From positions 124,001-188,000 of the forward strand of contig REGQ01000006.1 in assembly GCA_004134985.1 (NCBI GenBank): a stretch of DNA of 64,000 nt, written 5' to 3'. Made by a program: the position numbers and the translations under genes. Positions within the stretch are counted from its first letter, which is position 1. Each line of letters begins with the position of its first letter. The DNA comes from Paenibacillaceae bacterium. GTDB taxonomy: Bacteria > Bacillota > Bacilli > Paenibacillales > Paenibacillaceae. Positions 59,568-64,000 of the stretch are shown piece after piece. The notes beneath the pieces are model-generated. The model did no database searches, was not told where the DNA came from, and was given only the letters and a program-made list of their open reading frames with translations.

Positions 59568-61487
59568 ATGAGCAGAGAGCAAGGACAGGAGCAGAAATTG
59601 ACAGAGCCGCATGGTCAGCCGCAAGAGCAGGAAGCTTTCGGCCGGCGGGCAGCGATGCTGCTGGGCAGTATTCTGAAGCAGCCCGTTCCTGCGGAGGATC
59701 AGGCCAGATACAATACCTTTCAGGCGATTGCAAGGCTGGGGCTTGGCCGGGAATGCAAGCTGGCGCAGGAACAACTGGCTGCGGCCAGCAGTGACCCCGG
59801 TGGTGAATCCATGTTCGTCAGACATGGCCAGATTGACGCCTGGCTGCGGTTTGGGCATTTGTATCCTACTGAACTGGCAGCCGATGTCCGGCACTTGCTG
59901 ACCAGGAACGACCCCTATCATATGGTTCACGGCACAGAGAATCATAAGATTATGAACGCTGTCTCGGGTTATTTGAGCGCGCAATGCTGGCCGGGTTGGT
60001 CCCATGCGGCAGCTGTGAAGGAGCGCTGCCAGACCTACCTTGAGCATTATTTCACAAGGGTGGCACGCTTTGGACAGGGAGAATTTGATTCCACGACCTA
60101 TAGCGTATTTTACTTGACCACGTTATGTACGCTCTATGATTTTTGCACTGACCCCGTGCTGCGCAGCAAGGCCGCGATGATGCTGGACTGGTACTTGGCG
60201 AATACGGCCTGTGAATGGCTTCACGGCATGTTCACGGGTGCCCATTCGCGTGACTATCACCCGACGAATACCAACAGCGGCGCGGCTGGCGGGACGACTG
60301 CGGCCTGGTTATACTTTGGCGGCACCGTACCCGATTTCAGGCAGGGTGAGCCGCATTACAGCTCTATCCTGGCGCTGTCCTCCTACGCGGCACCGTGGCC
60401 TATTTTGCATGCTGCCCGTGACCGGAGCATTCCATTCGAGCATCTGGAAACCCATGATGTAGCCGGAGCGAGCGATGCTGTACATGACGGCCGCGCCACA
60501 ACATTGCTGGCGGGCCAGACCGCATGTTCTTTTCCGGTCAAGGGCTATGGTTATATTAGCCGGAGCGGAATTCGCAAGTATACGTATATGGACGCCGGTT
60601 ATGCGCTTGGCAGTCTGGCTGATGGAAGGCGGGGGGATATCGTCTGGTCGGGCCAGCTTCGCAGATGGTCACTGGACTGGAGCTGCCGTCAGCAGGAGAG
60701 CACGCTGTTCTTTACCCATCCCTTCCCTGACTTCGGGCATCCTGAGGAGCGGTATATGGAACGATGGTTGGGCTCCTCTCCCTATGAGCAGGTAATCCAG
60801 CATCAGGCGGCGCTTGTGGCGCTCTACCATATTCCAGTAGGCGAAACCTATCAATATGGCCCCCGCGATGCGTTTCCATCTGACGCGGACCCTTATATAG
60901 ACGGGTTTATACCGGAGGAAGTCCTGCTTCTGCTGGAGCAGGACGGGGAAGGATGGCTGTATGCCCACGGCCGGAGCGTACTTGTGGCCCTGAAAACGTG
61001 GAGACCTGCCGAGTGGGTGAATGTGGGCGATCCTGCCCGCCGCAGGTTGCGAAGCTACGGGCTGACCAATGCTGTCGTGCTTCAAACAGCTAACCCGCTT
61101 GATTACAGCGACCCTTCGGACCGGGAGTTGCCGCTGGCAGAGCAGTACGCTGCCGAACTCTCTCGATTCCGGGAGGCAATGCAAGCGAGGACGCGGCTGG
61201 ATATGTCCGCGATGAATAGAGCGCAGCCGGGGCTTGGCTATACAGCGTTATCCGGCGATTTCATTGAAATAGTCTATGATGGCGGGCGCACCGTTAATGG
61301 CAAAGCCATAGATTATAGCTCCTGGCCGCTGATCAGCAACCGGTTCATGTATGCCGGTCTGGGAGCGGGTGTGCTGGATATAGCGTCAGACAGTGGCCGG
61401 ATGCGATGGGATTACAATAAATGGACCGTAACAATGATAGAAGATCATCAAGTCCGAGAGGCAGGAGAGGAGAGTCATGCACAGTAA
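59568..61487 (+). CDS. Putative toroid-fold lyase or hydrolase in sugar operon 3
   Basis: A 639-residue protein without signal peptide, so it acts in the cytosol on imported sugars. The N-terminal two thirds are helical, with aromatic- and His-rich motifs (DPYHMVHGTENHKIMNAVSGYLSAQ; TGAHSRDYHPTNTNSG) compatible with an (alpha/alpha) toroid of polysaccharide lyases or related hydrolases. The TENH motif occurs in uncharacterised toroid proteins. The last third is beta rich. I cannot name a family or substrate. ATG 59568 follows AAGGGGAGGG; a TTG start 27 nt upstream is less likely. Its end overlaps the next permease gene by 11 nt, so it belongs to the transporter operon. Confidence 0.7.
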   Translation: MSREQGQEQKLTEPHGQPQEQEAFGRRAAMLLGSILKQPVPAEDQARYNTFQAIARLGLGRECKLAQEQLAAASSDPGGESMFVRHGQIDAWLRFGHLYPTELAADVRHLLTRNDPYHMVHGTENHKIMNAVSGYLSAQCWPGWSHAAAVKERCQTYLEHYFTRVARFGQGEFDSTTYSVFYLTTLCTLYDFCTDPVLRSKAAMMLDWYLANTACEWLHGMFTGAHSRDYHPTNTNSGAAGGTTAAWLYFGGTVPDFRQGEPHYSSILALSSYAAPWPILHAARDRSIPFEHLETHDVAGASDAVHDGRATTLLAGQTACSFPVKGYGYISRSGIRKYTYMDAGYALGSLADGRRGDIVWSGQLRRWSLDWSCRQQESTLFFTHPFPDFGHPEERYMERWLGSSPYEQVIQHQAALVALYHIPVGETYQYGPRDAFPSDADPYIDGFIPEEVLLLLEQDGEGWLYAHGRSVLVALKTWRPAEWVNVGDPARRRLRSYGLTNAVVLQTANPLDYSDPSDRELPLAEQYAAELSRFREAMQARTRLDMSAMNRAQPGLGYTALSGDFIEIVYDGGRTVNGKAIDYSSWPLISNRFMYAGLGAGVLDIASDSGRMRWDYNKWTVTMIEDHQVREAGEESHAQ

Positions 61488-62382
61488 AGCAGGAGGACGA
61501 TTCAGGCGCTGCCTGCCCCTTATTCTAATGTTTTTGCCGGTTGTGGCATTCTTTATCATCTTCCGGTATATTCCCATGCTGGGCAATATTATTGCCTTCA
61601 AGCAGTACAATCTGGTTGAGGGGGTGCTCGGCAGCCCCTGGGTAGGCCTGGACAACTTCCGAATGATGTTTCAGAACCCGCAGACCCTCCAGATTATCCG
61701 CAATACATTTATTCTTAGTCTGTCAAGTATTGTGCTAGGCTTCCCGTTTCCGATTCTGGTCGCGGTGTTGCTTAATGAGGTCCGCAAAATGTGGCTGAAA
61801 AAAACGGTGCAGACGCTGCTTTATTTACCGCATTTTTTCTCATGGGTCATCGTTGGCGGTCTGGTCATTACGTTGTTCGGAACACAGGCCGGGGTAGTGA
61901 ATAACTGGATTGTTGCCTTGGGAGGCGAGCCGGTCTCCTTCTTGTATCAGGTAGAGACGTGGCTGCCGATTTTCTTCGGCTCCGCCATCTGGAAGGAAGC
62001 GGGCTTCTCGGCGATCATATATTTGGCGGCAATTAGTTCGATTGATCCGCACCTCTATGAATCGGCGGGGATTGACGGTGCAGGCAAGCTGAAGCAAATC
62101 TGGTATGTGACGCTTCCTGGCATTGTGCCGGTCATCAGCATTATGTTTATTCTGGCGATGGGCCGGGTGATGGAGGTCGGCTTTGACCAGGTCTACAATC
62201 TGCAGAATGCTGTTGTGTCCAGCGTATCCAGTGTGATCAGCACTTATATTTTTACGGTCGGCATTCAAGGAGGGCTCTACAGTATTACAACAGCCATGGG
62301 GCTGTTCGAGGCTTTAATCGGTCTGGTGCTGGTCATCGGGGCCAACCGGGTGGCCAAGAAATTCAACCAGTCGTTGTGGTGA
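61477..62382 (+). CDS. Sugar ABC transporter permease (LplB type), transporter 3
   Basis: A 301-residue MalF/LplB-class permease with six predicted membrane segments. It shows FRYIPMLGNIIAFKQYN after the first segment and the EAA loop ESAGIDGAGKLKQIWYVTLPG. It starts 11 nt inside the preceding enzyme gene with GGAGAGGAG upstream, and the partner permease follows 16 nt after the stop. The short N-terminus distinguishes it from the two other LplB-type proteins in the window. No ATPase is encoded. Confidence 0.93.
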   Translation: MHSKAGGRFRRCLPLILMFLPVVAFFIIFRYIPMLGNIIAFKQYNLVEGVLGSPWVGLDNFRMMFQNPQTLQIIRNTFILSLSSIVLGFPFPILVAVLLNEVRKMWLKKTVQTLLYLPHFFSWVIVGGLVITLFGTQAGVVNNWIVALGGEPVSFLYQVETWLPIFFGSAIWKEAGFSAIIYLAAISSIDPHLYESAGIDGAGKLKQIWYVTLPGIVPVISIMFILAMGRVMEVGFDQVYNLQNAVVSSVSSVISTYIFTVGIQGGLYSITTAMGLFEALIGLVLVIGANRVAKKFNQSLW

Positions 62383-62398
62383 GGGGAGATAGGATGCA

Positions 62399-63277
62399 AT
62401 GCGGTTATCCAGGGGAGAAAAGCTCTTCTATATTATCAACTACATGGTGCTGATCGCCGCCGGGCTGAGCTGTCTGCTGCCGCTGCTTAATATTGTGGCC
62501 ATTTCATTCAGTGATTACAGTGCCATTGCTTCAGGCTTTGTCGGACTGTGGCCGGTAGGATTCAATTTGGATTCCTATCGAGCATTAATCGAAGGAACGC
62601 CCATCCTGCAGAGCTTCAAGAACAGTCTGATTATTACCGGCTTTGGCGTGCTGTTCAGCATGCTGTTTACCATTTTGGCGGCCTATCCGCTGTCAAAGGC
62701 GATATTTTACAAACGTAAATTTTTTACACTGGCTATCGTATTTACGATGCTGTTCGGCATTCCGACCATTCCGGCCTTTCTGGTCAACCGGGAGCTGAAC
62801 ATTCTTGATACGTATTGGGCCCTGTGGCTGCCGGGTCTGGTGAGTGCTTACAATATGCTGGTGTTGAAATCTTTCTTCGAAAATATTCCGGTTGAGATGG
62901 AGGAAGCGGCTCAGATTGACGGCTGCGGTGAATGGAGACTGCTATGGCAAATTGTGCTTCCGTTATCGCTGCCTGTCATTGCCACGCTTTCCCTGTTCTA
63001 TGGGGTCGGTTACTGGAATTCCTTCCAAAGCCTGCTCATTAATATCAACAGCACGGATAAATACAACTTGGCGGTGCTGGTTCAGGGCATGATCGCGAAT
63101 CAGTCACTGCTGCAAAGCATGAACAATCTTCAGCCCGATGAGCTGGAGCAGCTTATTACACCGGAATCGATCCGGTCGGCAGGCGTAGTGGTGATGCTCG
63201 TACCGCTGCTGGCAGTGTACCCGTTTGTACAAAAGTATTTTGTGAAGGGCGTTATGATTGGCGCAGTAAAAGGTTGA
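62399..63277 (+). CDS. Sugar ABC transporter permease (YtcP/LplC type), transporter 3
   Basis: A 292-residue MalG/YtcP-class permease: opening RGEKLFYIINYMVLIAAGLSCLLPLLNIVAISFS, EAA loop EEAAQIDGCGEWRLLWQIVLPLS, and the closing YPFVQKYFVKGVMIGAVKG. GGGGAGAT lies upstream of ATG 62399. It is the last transporter gene; a 268-bp gap with a GAGGCGG/CCGCCTC hairpin (63301-63327, no T-run) precedes the next gene. Confidence 0.93.
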   Translation: MRLSRGEKLFYIINYMVLIAAGLSCLLPLLNIVAISFSDYSAIASGFVGLWPVGFNLDSYRALIEGTPILQSFKNSLIITGFGVLFSMLFTILAAYPLSKAIFYKRKFFTLAIVFTMLFGIPTIPAFLVNRELNILDTYWALWLPGLVSAYNMLVLKSFFENIPVEMEEAAQIDGCGEWRLLWQIVLPLSLPVIATLSLFYGVGYWNSFQSLLININSTDKYNLAVLVQGMIANQSLLQSMNNLQPDELEQLITPESIRSAGVVVMLVPLLAVYPFVQKYFVKGVMIGAVKG

Positions 63278-63544
63278 AATCAGATACCTGGTAATGGTCT
63301 GAGGCGGTGGGGAATTTGCGCCGCCTCCCAACAAGCGGGAACATTCGTACTTGTACGGCGGTGGAGCCTTTACTCTATTTCGGTCGGTAATTCGTCCTCA
63401 GCTAAGATGATTGGCAACGGGCCTTGCGCCTGAAGATCAGCGAGTCTTTTATGATATAAATGGAAGCGCATACAAATATGGAGGTAAGGTATCCTTTATT
63501 GTGAATGGTCTTATGCGCGCAAAAATAGAGAGGAGTTGAATGGA

Positions 63545-64000
63545 TTGAGAAGTCACAAAGCTTGGAGAGTCTATATGGCAGTTGTATTAGCCTGCATCTT
63601 GGCAGCGGGAGCAATTCCCGTGTATCCTGCCCGGGCGGCAAATGCGGAGCAGAGCAGTCTGCTTTCATCCCCTATGGAGCTGCAATCCACCTGGCGGACA
63701 GCCTCCTCCGTCCATCTTGTCTGGAGGGCTCCAGCCGGAGCCGGGACAGGGGAAATTGCAGGCTATAATATTTACAAGGATGGCGTGCTGTCTGGCAGTA
63801 CTGATGGCTTGCCTTTCTACCTGGCAGAGGGGCTGTCCACAGGCACGGAATATCAGTTCACGGTTCGCGCCAGAGGCGCAGCAGGCGCTGAATCGGCAGA
63901 CAGTGCAGCACTGCGTGTCAATACGTCAGAGCTGGAGCGATCGCTGTGGACCGTGTCCGCTTCGTCCGGTGCTGGCGGAGCCGCGCCTGGAGCGGCCATC
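63545..64000 (+). CDS. Secreted protein with fibronectin type III domain (3' end outside window)
   Basis: The frame starts at TTG 63545 (GAGAGGAG 10 nt upstream; an in-frame stop at 63536 excludes an earlier start) and is open to the right edge, 152 codons. The N-terminus is a signal peptide (RSHKAWRVYMAVVLACILAAGAIPVYPARAANA). A fibronectin III domain follows at ~res 45-130 (STWRTASSVHLVWRAPAGAG, GYNIYKDGVLSGS, GLSTGTEYQFTVRARGAAGAES, ALRVNT). Such modules precede catalytic domains in secreted polysaccharidases, so this is probably the extracellular enzyme of sugar locus 3; the catalytic part is not visible. Confidence 0.85.
   Translation, partial: MRSHKAWRVYMAVVLACILAAGAIPVYPARAANAEQSSLLSSPMELQSTWRTASSVHLVWRAPAGAGTGEIAGYNIYKDGVLSGSTDGLPFYLAEGLSTGTEYQFTVRARGAAGAESADSAALRVNTSELERSLWTVSASSGAGGAAPGAAI

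Overview
The window looks like a chromosomal segment of a Paenibacillus-type bacterium (Firmicutes, Bacillales). The grounds are strong AAGGAGG-type ribosome binding sites, many secreted lipoproteins, LplB/YtcP-type sugar permeases without their own ATPase, YesM/YesN and membrane-AraC regulators, a Spo0E-like protein, Bacillus-type Fur, CcpA and LexA sites, and TTG/GTG starts. No rRNA, tRNA, IS element, prophage or CRISPR array was recognised. Identifications come from reading motifs; no database search was possible.

Layout: 1-11.7 kb holds two carbohydrate ABC import systems. The first has a membrane-AraC regulator cut by the window edge, a solute-binding lipoprotein and two permeases. The second has two permeases, a YesN response regulator, a YesM kinase and a solute-binding lipoprotein. 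A shared 26-bp element lies upstream of both transporter transcripts of system 2. Next come a repeat-rich gap and the headless remnant of a discoidin-domain protein (12.2-14.2 kb).

14.5-21.2 kb (minus strand) is a compact operon of two HpaB-fold flavin monooxygenases, one luciferase-family (SfnG-like) monooxygenase and a MetNPQ-type importer, behind a leader with a perfect intrinsic terminator. It is probably an organosulfur scavenging and desulfurising system. 21.5-25.1 kb holds a Btr-like siderophore-sensing regulator and two Fur-controlled siderophore-binding lipoproteins. 25.2-35.9 kb has a chemoreceptor, a secreted asparaginase, a lipoprotein, an exported protein with three tandem RidA domains, an EpsC-like serine acetyltransferase, a saccharopine-dehydrogenase-like protein, a Spo0E-like phosphatase and a TipA-like MerR regulator.

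36-39.4 kb (minus) is a response regulator/kinase/ABC exporter module of the antibiotic-resistance type. 39.5-42.5 kb has an AraC regulator divergent from a heparinase II/III-like lyase. 42.7-55 kb contains a small protein behind two tandem LexA-like boxes, an Hsp20, a membrane pseudokinase, small proteins, an RND pump with adaptor, a tiny independent transcription unit, an AAA+ ATPase that seems to start at AUU, a copper-amine-oxidase-N protein, and a frameshifted SurA-like gene that also seems to start at AUU.

55.3-64 kb is a third sugar-uptake locus: membrane-AraC regulator, solute-binding lipoprotein, a putative toroid lyase/hydrolase, two permeases and the start of a secreted fibronectin-III protein. 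The overall picture is a soil or rhizosphere polysaccharide scavenger with accessory sulfur and iron acquisition. All three sugar transporters must borrow an ATPase encoded elsewhere (MsmX-like).
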